Positions 33,427 through 41,712 of a DNA stretch of 64,000 nucleotides are shown one piece after another (the stretch's first letter is position 1; each line of letters starts with the position of its first letter). Source of the stretch: CAJQQY01 sp045104975 (GTDB taxonomy: Bacteria > Bacteroidota > Bacteroidia > Chitinophagales > Saprospiraceae). The stretch covers positions 22,409 through 86,408 of the forward strand of contig JBGCCY010000024.1 of assembly GCA_045104975.1 (NCBI GenBank), in the 5' to 3' direction. The notes beneath the pieces are model-generated. The model made no database searches. It was not told the origin of the DNA and was given only the letters and a program-made list of their open reading frames with translations. Both the position numbers and the translations under genes were made by a program.

Positions 33427-34662
33427 TTACTCTGTACAAAAGTAATCTCTAGTTTTGACTGCTGTTTCAAAACCTAAGTCTATGGCTTGATCCAGATCTG
33501 AACAACCAGAAATTTTGTCATAAATCAAAAAGAAGGCTAAAGCTCGATTATAATATGCTTCAGCATAATTTTCATCTATGTCGATGGCAAAAGTATAATC
33601 ATCGATTGCTTTTCGATGCAATCCAAAAAGCAAATTTAAGTTTCCTCGGTTTTTGCGTAGTTCAGCATTTTGTGGAAATTCTTCAATTGCTTGATTCAAG
33701 TCAGCAAGTGCACCACCATAATCTCCTAGCATTTTTTTAGTCAGACCTCTATTAGTCAGAGCCTCCATGTAGTTGTTCCCTTTCATCTTTATGATAGTGT
33801 TATAATCTTCCACAGCTTTTTCTTTTTCTCCCATTTGCTTGTAAAGTAAAGCTCTTTCAAAGTAGGCTTTAGTCAAATCACTTTGCAATTCAATTGCTTT
33901 ATCTAAATGAACCTTAGCTTTTTCATAATCATTAAGACTTCGCTCAATTCGCCCAAGATTATACCAGCTGATCGCAAAGGTAGGGTCTACAGAAACTGCC
34001 TTTGAAAAAGCATCTTCTGCATCTTCAAACTTACCTTGACTTCTTAAGATCACTCCTTTCAAATCATGGCCAATAGCCGATTCAGGAAAATCAATTAATA
34101 CTTCATTCACTTTTTCTAAAGCAGAGGCAAGACGGTCAGCGTCAATCTCTTCAATGACTTTAGTAATACCTTGAAATTCGGCTTCTTGGTTTTTATCACT
34201 AAGTATTTTTTTATCTAAAGCTTGATAGTAATAGGTGAGTTTTCGATAAGTATTCAATTCCTGTACTGCTTGTTCTGGTTGCATTGATAGGATTTGTCTT
34301 AATCCACCATTTCCGTTAAAACCATATAAATTAGCTGCTAGTGGATTGATTCGGTTAGCTTTTCGTAGATCTGCTTCAGATTCCATCGTCATCCCTACAA
34401 TTTTTTTGAATTTAGCTCTCAGAAGAAGTGCTTCTGCAGAATTAGGATTTTGCGCAACTGCATTTTCTAACGTAAAAAATGTCCCTTCATAATCTGAAGC
34501 TCTGAACTGTTGCTCTGCTTTTTGAAGTAACGGTTGTACTGTTCGACTTTGATCTTCGGAAGTAAATGATTGCCCCGCCGCTGTATTATTCATTCTTCTA
34601 GTTTGTGCGAAAATTGTTGCTTGGGTAATAAAAATTAAGATGGTGATTATTAAGTATCTCAT
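33427..34662 (-). CDS. Exported tetratricopeptide-repeat protein
   Basis: 411 residues with signal peptide 1-19 (ending IFAQ). From about residue 45 to the end the protein is a chain of roughly nine TPRs (for example AISWYNLGRIERSLNDYEKA, AYFERALLYKQMGEKEKA, ALTNRGLTKKMLGDYGGA, AYYNRALAFFLIYD). It ends with a Cys-containing CSDLDQAIDLG block often seen at the end of such arrays. Likely a periplasmic scaffold; no enzymatic domain. Divergent from the ECF gene at 34941. Confidence 0.85.
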   Translation of the reverse strand: MRYLIITILIFITQATIFAQTRRMNNTAAGQSFTSEDQSRTVQPLLQKAEQQFRASDYEGTFFTLENAVAQNPNSAEALLLRAKFKKIVGMTMESEADLRKANRINPLAANLYGFNGNGGLRQILSMQPEQAVQELNTYRKLTYYYQALDKKILSDKNQEAEFQGITKVIEEIDADRLASALEKVNEVLIDFPESAIGHDLKGVILRSQGKFEDAEDAFSKAVSVDPTFAISWYNLGRIERSLNDYEKAKVHLDKAIELQSDLTKAYFERALLYKQMGEKEKAVEDYNTIIKMKGNNYMEALTNRGLTKKMLGDYGGALADLNQAIEEFPQNAELRKNRGNLNLLFGLHRKAIDDYTFAIDIDENYAEAYYNRALAFFLIYDKISGCSDLDQAIDLGFETAVKTRDYFCTE

Positions 34663-34841
34663 TTTTGTTATTTATAAAAAGTTATTAAAACTAATTTTTT
34701 TCTTTTCTGATAATAGAACAAAGATAAACTAATATAGTTGCAAAACTAATCAAAAAGATAGTAAAACTATCATTTATGGTTGTTTAGTAACTATTAAATT
34801 AAGTTAAGCTAAAAAAAAATTAAAAAAAGACGTTTTTTTAG

Positions 34842-34872
34842 TTGAAAAGTTAAACATTTTGATTTATGTTTG
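34842..34872 (+). promoter_or_regulatory. Bacteroidota-type promoter for the ECF sigma gene
   Basis: TTG (34842-34844) and TATGTTTG (34865-34872) separated by 20 nt fit the -33/-7 consensus TTTG/TAnnTTTG closely. It precedes the sigma gene start by 68 bp. Confidence 0.6.
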
Positions 34873-34940
34873 CGTTATGCTTTTGAAAATGATAGTAAAG
34901 CTATTACAAATTTAAGTAAAAACACCAAAATCAATATATT

Positions 34941-35459
34941 ATGCAAAACTTCCAATTTGTTCAAGAATTCAATACTCACAGCAATTACCTTCGAAACTTT
35001 GCAATGAAGTTAACAAGAGATAAAAGTGCTGCTGATGATTTATTTCAAGAAACTGCTTTGCGTGCTTTTCGACACCAAGCACAGTATATTAATAATACTA
35101 ACCTTAAAGCATGGCTAAGTACCATTATGAAAAATTCATTTATCAATTTGTATCGAAAACAAAAAAGAAGAAGTGAAATTCAAGACACCACTTCAGAAGA
35201 TTTTTACTTGAATCTTTCAAAAGATACCATTGGAAACGAAGGAGAAATGAATGTAAATATTCAAGAGATTTCTCAAATTATTGATTCACTTGCAGAAGGA
35301 TATCGGGTTCCATTTTTAATGGCGTATCAAGGTTATCAGTACGATGAAATTCAGGAAAAAATGAATCTTCCAATGGGAACAATCAAAAGTAGAATTCATC
35401 ATGCAAGAAGAATTTTGAAAACCCAAATTAGAGGAATTTATGATGATGTAGCTGCTTAA
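34941..35459 (+). CDS. ECF-type RNA polymerase sigma factor
   Basis: 172 residues, clearly paralogous to the sigma factor at 30558. Region 2: MKLTRDKSAADDLFQETALRAF and LKAWLSTIMKNSFINLYRKQKR; region 4: LAEGYRVPFLMAYQGYQYDEIQEKMNLPMGTIKSRIHHARRIL. No anti-sigma factor follows; instead a TetR-type regulator begins 56 bp downstream on the same strand, so both may be on one transcript. It has a good candidate promoter. Confidence 0.93.
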   Translation: MQNFQFVQEFNTHSNYLRNFAMKLTRDKSAADDLFQETALRAFRHQAQYINNTNLKAWLSTIMKNSFINLYRKQKRRSEIQDTTSEDFYLNLSKDTIGNEGEMNVNIQEISQIIDSLAEGYRVPFLMAYQGYQYDEIQEKMNLPMGTIKSRIHHARRILKTQIRGIYDDVAA

Positions 35460-35515
35460 GAATGAGAGGTAATTAGATTCATGAACCCAATTTTTAAATT
35501 CAAAATATCAAAATT

Positions 35516-36250
35516 ATGAGACCTTTTTTTGTGCAACTAGAAATCAACCCTAATTTATTTTTAAATGATCCTCAAAAAACCAAATTGGGAAGAAAGATTA
35601 TTGAGAAAAGTGTTCTTTTGATTGATGAAATTGGATTGGAGCAATTTAATTTCAAAAAATTAGCACAAAACATTTCTTCTTCCGAGGCTTCTGTTTACCG
35701 ATATTTTGAAAATAAGCGACATCTTTTTGTTTACCTCTTAAATTGGTATTGGGAGTGGATGATTGCAAGAATTGATTTAAATACTATGAATATCGCTGAT
35801 CCAAATGAACGACTAAAAGTTGCTTTGCGAATCATAGTAGATACGGCTAATAAAAACATGACTATTGAATTTGTTGATGAGGAAATTTTGCACAAAATTG
35901 TTGTCAGAGAAGGAGCGAAAGCATATCATAATAAATTAGTGGATGAAGATAATGTAGATGGTTTTTTCCTTGCTTACAAAAGATTATGCAATAGCATCGC
36001 TTCTATAATTACAGAAGTAAAAGAAGATTTTCCATACCCTAAAGCCTTAGCCAGTACTTTAGTTGAAACGGCTAATAACAATTTATACTTTGCTCGACAT
36101 TTACCTCGACTGACTGATTTGAGTGAAAACGGAACAGAGCAAGACTTGAATGACCAAGTAAAACAAATGTTAGAATTTTTCTGCTTCGGATTAATTCACA
36201 AAGAATTAAAGTCCGAAAAAGAAATCCAATCGATGACTGTAAAAAATTAG
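35516..36250 (+). CDS. TetR/AcrR-family transcriptional regulator
   Basis: 244 residues. The N-terminal helix-turn-helix is at about 24-70: GRKIIEKSVLLIDEIGLEQFNFKKLAQNISSSEASVYRYFENKRHLFVYLLNWYW, with the typical SVYRYFxNKxxL. The C-terminal helical ligand domain is unspecific. It sits between an ECF sigma factor and an SPFH lipoprotein gene; the target is unknown. Confidence 0.88.
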   Translation: MRPFFVQLEINPNLFLNDPQKTKLGRKIIEKSVLLIDEIGLEQFNFKKLAQNISSSEASVYRYFENKRHLFVYLLNWYWEWMIARIDLNTMNIADPNERLKVALRIIVDTANKNMTIEFVDEEILHKIVVREGAKAYHNKLVDEDNVDGFFLAYKRLCNSIASIITEVKEDFPYPKALASTLVETANNNLYFARHLPRLTDLSENGTEQDLNDQVKQMLEFFCFGLIHKELKSEKEIQSMTVKN

Positions 36251-36260
36251 ATATTTACCT

Positions 36261-36301
36261 AGGTAGTCATGTGGTCCATATCTGTTGGACGGCATGCCTA
36301 C
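36261..36301. repeat. GGTAG...CTACC REP-like palindrome
   Basis: GGTAGTCATGTGGTCCA (36261-36277) and TGGACGGCATGCCTACC (36285-36301) are complementary except for three mismatches and flank a 7-nt loop, just after the TetR gene. Confidence 0.7.
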
Positions 36302-36438
36302 CACCTTAAAAAATCAAACCTATATTTTTTTTTAAACTGTATTTGACTCGAGTAACATCGAGAGTCGAACAGAGACATTTATATCAAATTTTCAATTAAC
36401 CTATTTAAAATTTTTAAAACCTTTAAAATAAAAAACGC

Positions 36439-37272
36439 ATGAAATCACAAAATGTCTTAAAATCATTGCTATGCCTTTTCGCAATTAGTATGTTGGCAAG
36501 TTGTGCCACAATCAGAGAAGGAGAAGTTGGCGTAAAGCGTAAGTTTGGAAAATATTCCGATAAATCTTACACAAGTGGAGTAAAGGCTTTTAACCCTTTT
36601 TCATCCAAGATTATAAAAATTTCTACACAAACTGTAAACCTTGAAGTCGGTTTGGATATTCCTTCAAAAGAAGGATTAACGATCAGGAGCGAAGTTTCTA
36701 TCCTCTATAATATTGATGGGAAAAAGGTGCCAGATCTGCTGCGAAATATTGGTACAAATTACGAACGTAATATTATTCTCCCAGTATTTAGATCAGCAGT
36801 TGCGGATGTAACTTCTAGATTCTACGCAAAGGATATGCATACAGGTGAAAGAGCAACTATTGAAAAAGCTATCAAAGAACAAATGATGGTCTTGATGGAT
36901 GGAAAGGGAATAGAAGTTGAAGCAGTTCTCCTAAAAAGTATCCAACTTCCAAGAACACTTTCGATTGCCATCGAATCAAAATTGGAAGCAGAGCAGCAAG
37001 CGCAGCAAATGGAATTTGTCTTAGAACAAGCCAAGCGAGAAGCTGATAAGCAACGAATAGAAGCTGCTGGAGTAAGAGATGCTCAGTTGATTATTGCAGA
37101 AGGATTGAACGCAAAAATTTTACAATTCAAATCAATTGAGGCATTTCAAGAGTTGGCAAAATCTCCAAATGCAAAAATCATTATCACGGATGGTGACCTT
37201 CCTATGATCATGGAATCTGAAATGGGTATAAATCCCAAAAATACTAATACAAAAGTGAATCTTGAAAACTAA
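36439..37272 (+). CDS. SPFH/prohibitin-domain lipoprotein
   Basis: 277 residues with a lipoprotein signal (FAISMLASC, Cys about residue 22). The SPFH domain spans about 27-200: IREGEVGVKRKFGKY, FNPFSSKIIKISTQTVNLEV, GLTIRSEVSILYNIDGKKVPDLL, followed by FRSAVADVTSRFYAKDMHTGERATIEKAI and a coiled-coil stretch EAEQQAQQMEFVLEQAKREADKQRIEA. This is the prohibitin/HflC-like arrangement that forms ring-shaped membrane scaffolds. A lipid anchor instead of a transmembrane helix puts it on the periplasmic side of a membrane (inference). A terminator follows. Confidence 0.85.
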   Translation: MKSQNVLKSLLCLFAISMLASCATIREGEVGVKRKFGKYSDKSYTSGVKAFNPFSSKIIKISTQTVNLEVGLDIPSKEGLTIRSEVSILYNIDGKKVPDLLRNIGTNYERNIILPVFRSAVADVTSRFYAKDMHTGERATIEKAIKEQMMVLMDGKGIEVEAVLLKSIQLPRTLSIAIESKLEAEQQAQQMEFVLEQAKREADKQRIEAAGVRDAQLIIAEGLNAKILQFKSIEAFQELAKSPNAKIIITDGDLPMIMESEMGINPKNTNTKVNLEN

Positions 37273-37310
37273 TTAAAGAATATGTTTTTCAGAGTTTCGA
37301 TTGTTAGCTT

Positions 37311-37348
37311 AAAATGGGCGAGTTTTCTTTTACACTCGCCCATATTTT
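37311..37348 (+). terminator. Rho-independent terminator after the SPFH gene
   Basis: ATGGGCGAGT (37314-37323) pairs with ACTCGCCCAT (37334-37343), flanked by A residues and followed by ATTTT. Confidence 0.8.
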
Positions 37349-37370
37349 AAAAAAAACTAAAAATTCAATT

Positions 37371-37688
37371 ATGCGAATTACAATCCGCAATAATGCTCAG
37401 GTATCAAAAAGAAGCCTACGCTTCATCAAGTAGAAAATTTATTCTATAGGAAGAAAATTATTTCAAGGTCTAATTTATGTAGAAGTATTTCTCAATTCAG
37501 AAGGTCAATCACCTCAAATATTTATTACCATTTTAAAGTTAGGAATAACAGGTCATGATGTTGTCCTCCTGCATGAGTCTGAAAACTTAGGATAACTACT
37601 TCAAAAAACGATACAATCAGTACATCGATATTTAGCAAAAAATAAAACAAAGAAAAGGAATGAAGTTTTTCACAAGAAAATTAGTTAA
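37371..37688 (+). pseudogene. Decayed hpf/raiA-like gene (S30AE ribosome hibernation factor) with two in-frame stops
   Basis: From the ATG at 37371 a single reading frame runs to 37688 but contains TAG at 37431-37433 (codon 21) and TAA at 37593-37595 (codon 75). Read through the stops, the product has the S30AE/HPF layout: MRITIRNNAQVSKRSLRFIK, then GLIYVEVFLNSEG (central strand), IFITILKLGITGHDVVLLHES (the GHD strand) and LLQKTIQSVHRYLAKNKTKK (C-terminal helix ending in basic residues). The length of about 100 residues fits short HPF. No frameshift is needed, so it is a gene killed by point mutations, or translated by readthrough. The 3' end overlaps the start of the thioesterase gene (37660). 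Confidence 0.65.
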
Positions 37689-38046
37689 ACCAGGCGATCT
37701 AAATGCAAACAATAGCTTGTTTGGTGGACAGTTACTAAAATGGATAGATGAGGAAGCAGGAATTTATTCTATGACAAAATTGGGTAGCCATAGGGTTGTG
37801 ACCAAATTTATGTCAGAGATCAACTTTGTAAGTTCTGCTAGTCAAGCAGATGTAATTGAAATTGGTTTACAATTTATTTCCTTAGGACGAACATCAATTA
37901 CTTTTAAATGTGAAGTTCGTAATCTTTTTTCCAAGAAAACGATTATCTCAATTGAGCGAATTGTATTTGTTAATGTAGATGAAAATTTAACTTCAACACC
38001 TCATGGTAAAACATTTGAAGATATTGAGAGGGAAGCTATTTTTTAA
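37660..38046 (+). CDS. Hotdog-fold acyl-CoA thioesterase (YciA-like)
   Basis: 128 residues, single hotdog domain. DANNSLFGGQLLKWIDEEAGI is the YciA/ACOT signature: the Asn and the Gly-Gly-Gln-Leu stretch precede the long helix that carries the catalytic Asp; then FMSEINFVSSASQADVIEIGLQFISLGRTSITFKCEV. YciA-type enzymes hydrolyse a broad range of acyl-CoAs. The start overlaps the decayed hpf frame. Confidence 0.88.
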   Translation: MKFFTRKLVKPGDLNANNSLFGGQLLKWIDEEAGIYSMTKLGSHRVVTKFMSEINFVSSASQADVIEIGLQFISLGRTSITFKCEVRNLFSKKTIISIERIVFVNVDENLTSTPHGKTFEDIEREAIF

Positions 38047-38120
38047 AATTTAACGTTCTTCGACAAAATCTTGTAGTCAAGTCAAAATAAATTTCAAAAT
38101 AACTTTTAAATTTTCAAAAC

Positions 38121-38324
38121 ATGAAAAATGAAAAATGGATTTCCATAATAATTCTCTCTCTAGGTCTTGTTTTCGAATGGCTATATTATGCTGTTGATAG
38201 TACTTTCTTTGATGTCAAATTTTACCTCCTAGGAATCCTTTGTATTATTATTGGATCTATTGGAGTGTGGATTTATGCCATTATGCCTTTTATCAATGAT
38301 AGATTAGAAGACAAGAATAAATAA
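38121..38324 (+). CDS. Small two-span membrane protein
   Basis: 67 residues with two hydrophobic segments (about 6-25 and 32-53) separated by a short DSTFFDVKF loop, and a charged C-terminus RLEDKNK. No family is recognised. It precedes the pyruvate-kinase-like gene by only 27 bp in the same direction, so cotranscription is likely. Confidence 0.65.
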   Translation: MKNEKWISIIILSLGLVFEWLYYAVDSTFFDVKFYLLGILCIIIGSIGVWIYAIMPFINDRLEDKNK

Positions 38325-38351
38325 GATTAAGCGCTTTTTAAAATTCAAATT

Positions 38352-39890
38352 ATGACGATTAAAAATTTGGAAAAGGAGATTGCTCATATTTATGAACAAA
38401 TGATATCTCATGATTCTATCGCCAATCAGATTGCTGATAAAGTTCATCCTCAAAATCAATTGAGTGCGAAGAATTTATACAACTATATGTTACTTCGAAG
38501 TGTTGATTTGAGAAAATACCATGATGCTCTTTCTGATTTAGGGATCTCTTCCATTAGAACTCCTGAAGGATATGTTTTTAGTAAATTGCAAAATGTACTC
38601 AAGCTGTTAAAAACAGCTCAAGGCAAAAAGATGGAGGAGAACATTGAGATAAAAGCAATGAATTACAAACAAGGCAAAAAGACACTTCGCAGAAATGCGA
38701 ATGAGCTATTTAATAGAACCAAGAAAAAACACTTTACAGAAATAATGGTAACCATGCCCGATGAGGCAGCAACCGATATTGAACTATTGAAAAATTTGGT
38801 CAACGAGGGAATGGAGGTTGCTAGAATTAATTTGGGAAGAGGTAATATGAAATTGTGGAGAGGAATGCTCAAAAATATCGATCAAGTAAAAAAGGAAATG
38901 AAAGTTCCTTTAAAGGTTTACATGGACTTGGCTGGACCAAAAATTAGAACAGCTAAGATTGAGGTTATTTCTAAAAAAGGGAAAGTCAAAAATTTTATCA
39001 AACTAAGAAAAGGGGATCATCTTATTTTGACTAAGAGAGCAACTAAGGGGAAAAAAGTAGTTTACGGAGCTGATAATAAATTAATGCAGGAAGCAGAAGT
39101 TGGAGTATTATTGCCACAAATTATTGATGATTTAAAAATTGGTGATCCTATATTTTTTGATGATGGAATGATTGAAGCAGTTGTGATCCGAAAGAATAAA
39201 AAGGAGGCTGAGTTGGTCATAAAAAGAGCCTACAAAAATAAATTATCTTCAGATAAAGGAATTAATCTGCCTAGTACTGATTTGAATTTGCCATCTTTGA
39301 CCCCTCAAGATATTAAGATATTACCCTTTGCCTGTGCTAATGCAGATATCATTGGTTATTCATTTGTGAGGAAGCCAGAGGATGTTAAAAAGTTATATCA
39401 AGAATTAGAAAAACTCAATAATGATAAAGTAGGTGTGGTCTATAAAATTGAGACCAAAGAGGCGTTTGAGAATCTTTCGTTAATTCTTTTTGAGGCAATG
39501 AAACGACCGAAAATAGGAGTGATGATCGCAAGAGGAGATTTAGCGATAGAGATAGGTTTTGAAAGAATTTCAGAAGTGCAAAATCAAATCTTATGGGTAT
39601 GTGAGGCTGCTCATGTTCCAGTTATTTGGGCAACTCAAGTTCTAGAGAATCTAGCAAAAACAGGTATCCCAACTCGAGCCGAAATTTCAGATGCAGCCAT
39701 GAGTGCTAATGCAGAATGTGTCATGCTTAATAAAGGTGAATTTATTTTAGATGCTGTTAGAAATCTAAAAAATATTTTAGTTAAGATGGAGACCCATTCT
39801 TTTAAAAAGAAAAATTCTTTAAGAGTATTAAGTGTAGCACAAAATACGCTTGAAAAAATTGATATTCAGTACACCAAAACTTTAGTCTAA
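38352..39890 (+). CDS. Divergent pyruvate-kinase-like protein with N-terminal extension
   Basis: 512 residues. After an extension of about 125 residues the pyruvate kinase barrel is recognisable: TMPDEAATDIELLKNLVNEGMEVARINL, KVYMDLAGPKIRTAKI, a B-domain (about 220-300), KIETKEAFENL (substrate/metal Lys and Glu), MIARGDLAIEIGFE (metal Asp), PVIWATQVLENLAKTGIPTRAEISDAAM. Changes against the classical enzyme: NFSHG is replaced by NLGRGN, so the Ser and His that help bind K+ and ATP are gone; the ETAKG stretch is missing and replaced by MLNKGEF; the C-terminal allosteric domain is absent. It may be a phosphoenolpyruvate-using enzyme with altered role or regulation. Gene order ties it to the export genes downstream. 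Confidence 0.75.
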   Translation: MTIKNLEKEIAHIYEQMISHDSIANQIADKVHPQNQLSAKNLYNYMLLRSVDLRKYHDALSDLGISSIRTPEGYVFSKLQNVLKLLKTAQGKKMEENIEIKAMNYKQGKKTLRRNANELFNRTKKKHFTEIMVTMPDEAATDIELLKNLVNEGMEVARINLGRGNMKLWRGMLKNIDQVKKEMKVPLKVYMDLAGPKIRTAKIEVISKKGKVKNFIKLRKGDHLILTKRATKGKKVVYGADNKLMQEAEVGVLLPQIIDDLKIGDPIFFDDGMIEAVVIRKNKKEAELVIKRAYKNKLSSDKGINLPSTDLNLPSLTPQDIKILPFACANADIIGYSFVRKPEDVKKLYQELEKLNNDKVGVVYKIETKEAFENLSLILFEAMKRPKIGVMIARGDLAIEIGFERISEVQNQILWVCEAAHVPVIWATQVLENLAKTGIPTRAEISDAAMSANAECVMLNKGEFILDAVRNLKNILVKMETHSFKKKNSLRVLSVAQNTLEKIDIQYTKTLV

Positions 39891-39931
39891 AAATATAACA
39901 ATGACTATTGTTTGTAACAATCGAAAAAAAA

Positions 39932-41644
39932 ATGAAATCGACTCAACGATTTTTTAAACTTTTAGAGCTAGATCGAAAAGATATTAGCTACATTTATTTA
40001 TACGCAATCTTTGCTGGAATCATCACTTTATCATTGCCGCTTGGTATCCAAGCGATCATTAATTTGATGGTAGGAGGAGAAGTATCTTCTTCTCTTTATT
40101 TGCTGATTGGAATTATCACAGCAGGACTTGCCTTCAACGGTCTTTTGACGATCATGCAATTGACGGTGACGGAGACTTTGCAAAGGAGAATTTTTACTCG
40201 TTCCGCATTTGAATTTGCTTGGCGAGTACCTCGCTTAAAATTAGAAGCACTCACAGGGATTTATCCGCCGGAGTTAGTCAATCGTTTTTTTGATACGATT
40301 ACTATTCAAAAAGGAATTCCAAAAATCTTAATTGATTTTTCCACCGCAGTTTTACAAATTGTTTTTGGATTGATTTTACTTTCCTTGTATCATCCATTCT
40401 TTATATTTTTTGGATTGATTTTACTTTTGATGTTGTTGGCCATCTTTAGATTTACAGCAAAAAAAGGATTAAAAACAAGTTTGAAAGAAAGTAAATATAA
40501 ATATCAAGTAGCTCATTGGTTAGAAGAATTGGGACGTGCTATGAATGTTTTTAAACTTTCAGGAACAACTAATTTGCCAATGCGCCGAACAGATGAATTA
40601 GTGACGAGTTACCTTGATGCTCGAAAAAAACACTTTAAAATTTTGCTAGTTCAATACGGAAGTGTAGTGTTATTTAAAACACTAATTACAGCAACATTAC
40701 TTTTACTTGGGAGTATTTTGGTGATCAGAAATCAAATCAGTATTGGACAATTTGTAGCAGCGGAGATCATTGTAATTTTGATTATGAATTCTGCGGAGAA
40801 ACTTATTTTGAGTATGGATAATATTTATGATGTATTGACTGGTTTGGAAAAAATTGGTTACGTAACTGACTTGCCTTTGGAATCAACTGATGGAATCAAA
40901 CTCGAAAAAGTAGATGTAGATCATTCAGGAATTGAAATAAACATGGATGATGTCTCTTTCCAATATGAAGATTCTAACCGACCGACTCTGAGCAATGTTT
41001 CTTTAAATATAAAACCAGGAGAGAAGATCTGTATCTCTGGATTTAATGGTTCAGGAAAATCTACTTTGACTAAATTACTCGGTGGATTATATACCAGCTA
41101 TGATGGGATGATCACTTTCAATAGTATTCCATTGAAGAGAATTAATCTTGATAGTTTGCGACAAGAAATTGGAACGTTGAGTAGTCAAGATGAAATTTTT
41201 AATTCAAGTATTTTGGAAAATATAAATTTAGGAAACGAAAAAATCCCATTTCAAAAAATCATTCAGACCGCTAAGGAGATTGATTTGCATAATTATATTA
41301 ATCATCTCCCAGATGGTTACCAAACGGAATTATTAGCGAATGGAGTAAATGTTCCAAGAAGTGTAAGGACAAAAATCATCCTTGCTCGAACGCTAATTTT
41401 CCAACCTGAAATTTTATTATTAGATAATTTTATGCCCAGATTAGAGCGTAAAGAGAAACAACTAATTATAGATTATTTGACAGAAAATAGAAAGCATTGG
41501 ACCTTGATTGGAATTTCTAATAATCCAAAGTTTGCAGAGAAATGTGATCGAGTGATTATTCTAGAAGATGGGAAAATCATTGAAAATGCTCCTTTTTCTA
41601 AAATCAAAACGAGTCTTTTGGCAAAAGAAATTTTTAAAATTTAA
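39932..41644 (+). CDS. ABC transporter protein (membrane and ATPase domains) with degenerate ATPase site
   Basis: 570 residues from the ATG at 39932; eight upstream in-frame codons from a TTG are unlikely to be used. Residues 1-320 form a type-I-secretion/peptidase-lacking exporter transmembrane domain. The ATPase domain (about 340-570) has an intact Walker A GFNGSGKST and a Q-loop (TLSSQDEIFNSSI), but the LSGGQ signature is replaced by NVPRS, the Walker B Glu by Asn (LLLDNF), and the switch His by Asn (GISNNP). Such changes usually mark a site that binds but hardly hydrolyses ATP. There is no second ATPase gene beside it, which is unusual because degenerate halves normally pair with active ones. 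HlyD and TolC partners follow. Confidence 0.85.
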   Translation: MKSTQRFFKLLELDRKDISYIYLYAIFAGIITLSLPLGIQAIINLMVGGEVSSSLYLLIGIITAGLAFNGLLTIMQLTVTETLQRRIFTRSAFEFAWRVPRLKLEALTGIYPPELVNRFFDTITIQKGIPKILIDFSTAVLQIVFGLILLSLYHPFFIFFGLILLLMLLAIFRFTAKKGLKTSLKESKYKYQVAHWLEELGRAMNVFKLSGTTNLPMRRTDELVTSYLDARKKHFKILLVQYGSVVLFKTLITATLLLLGSILVIRNQISIGQFVAAEIIVILIMNSAEKLILSMDNIYDVLTGLEKIGYVTDLPLESTDGIKLEKVDVDHSGIEINMDDVSFQYEDSNRPTLSNVSLNIKPGEKICISGFNGSGKSTLTKLLGGLYTSYDGMITFNSIPLKRINLDSLRQEIGTLSSQDEIFNSSILENINLGNEKIPFQKIIQTAKEIDLHNYINHLPDGYQTELLANGVNVPRSVRTKIILARTLIFQPEILLLDNFMPRLERKEKQLIIDYLTENRKHWTLIGISNNPKFAEKCDRVIILEDGKIIENAPFSKIKTSLLAKEIFKI

Positions 41645-41712
41645 AAATTTCTAACTAACTAAAAAGCACTTTTTGTATTTAAAATAATTAGAAAAAATTA
41701 AGTTAGAATATC

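Noticed and set aside
40001..41644. Bacteriocin-type exporter with a C39 peptidase domain
   Set aside because: The protein starts directly with the transmembrane domain; no peptidase domain or double-glycine leader peptide gene was found nearby.
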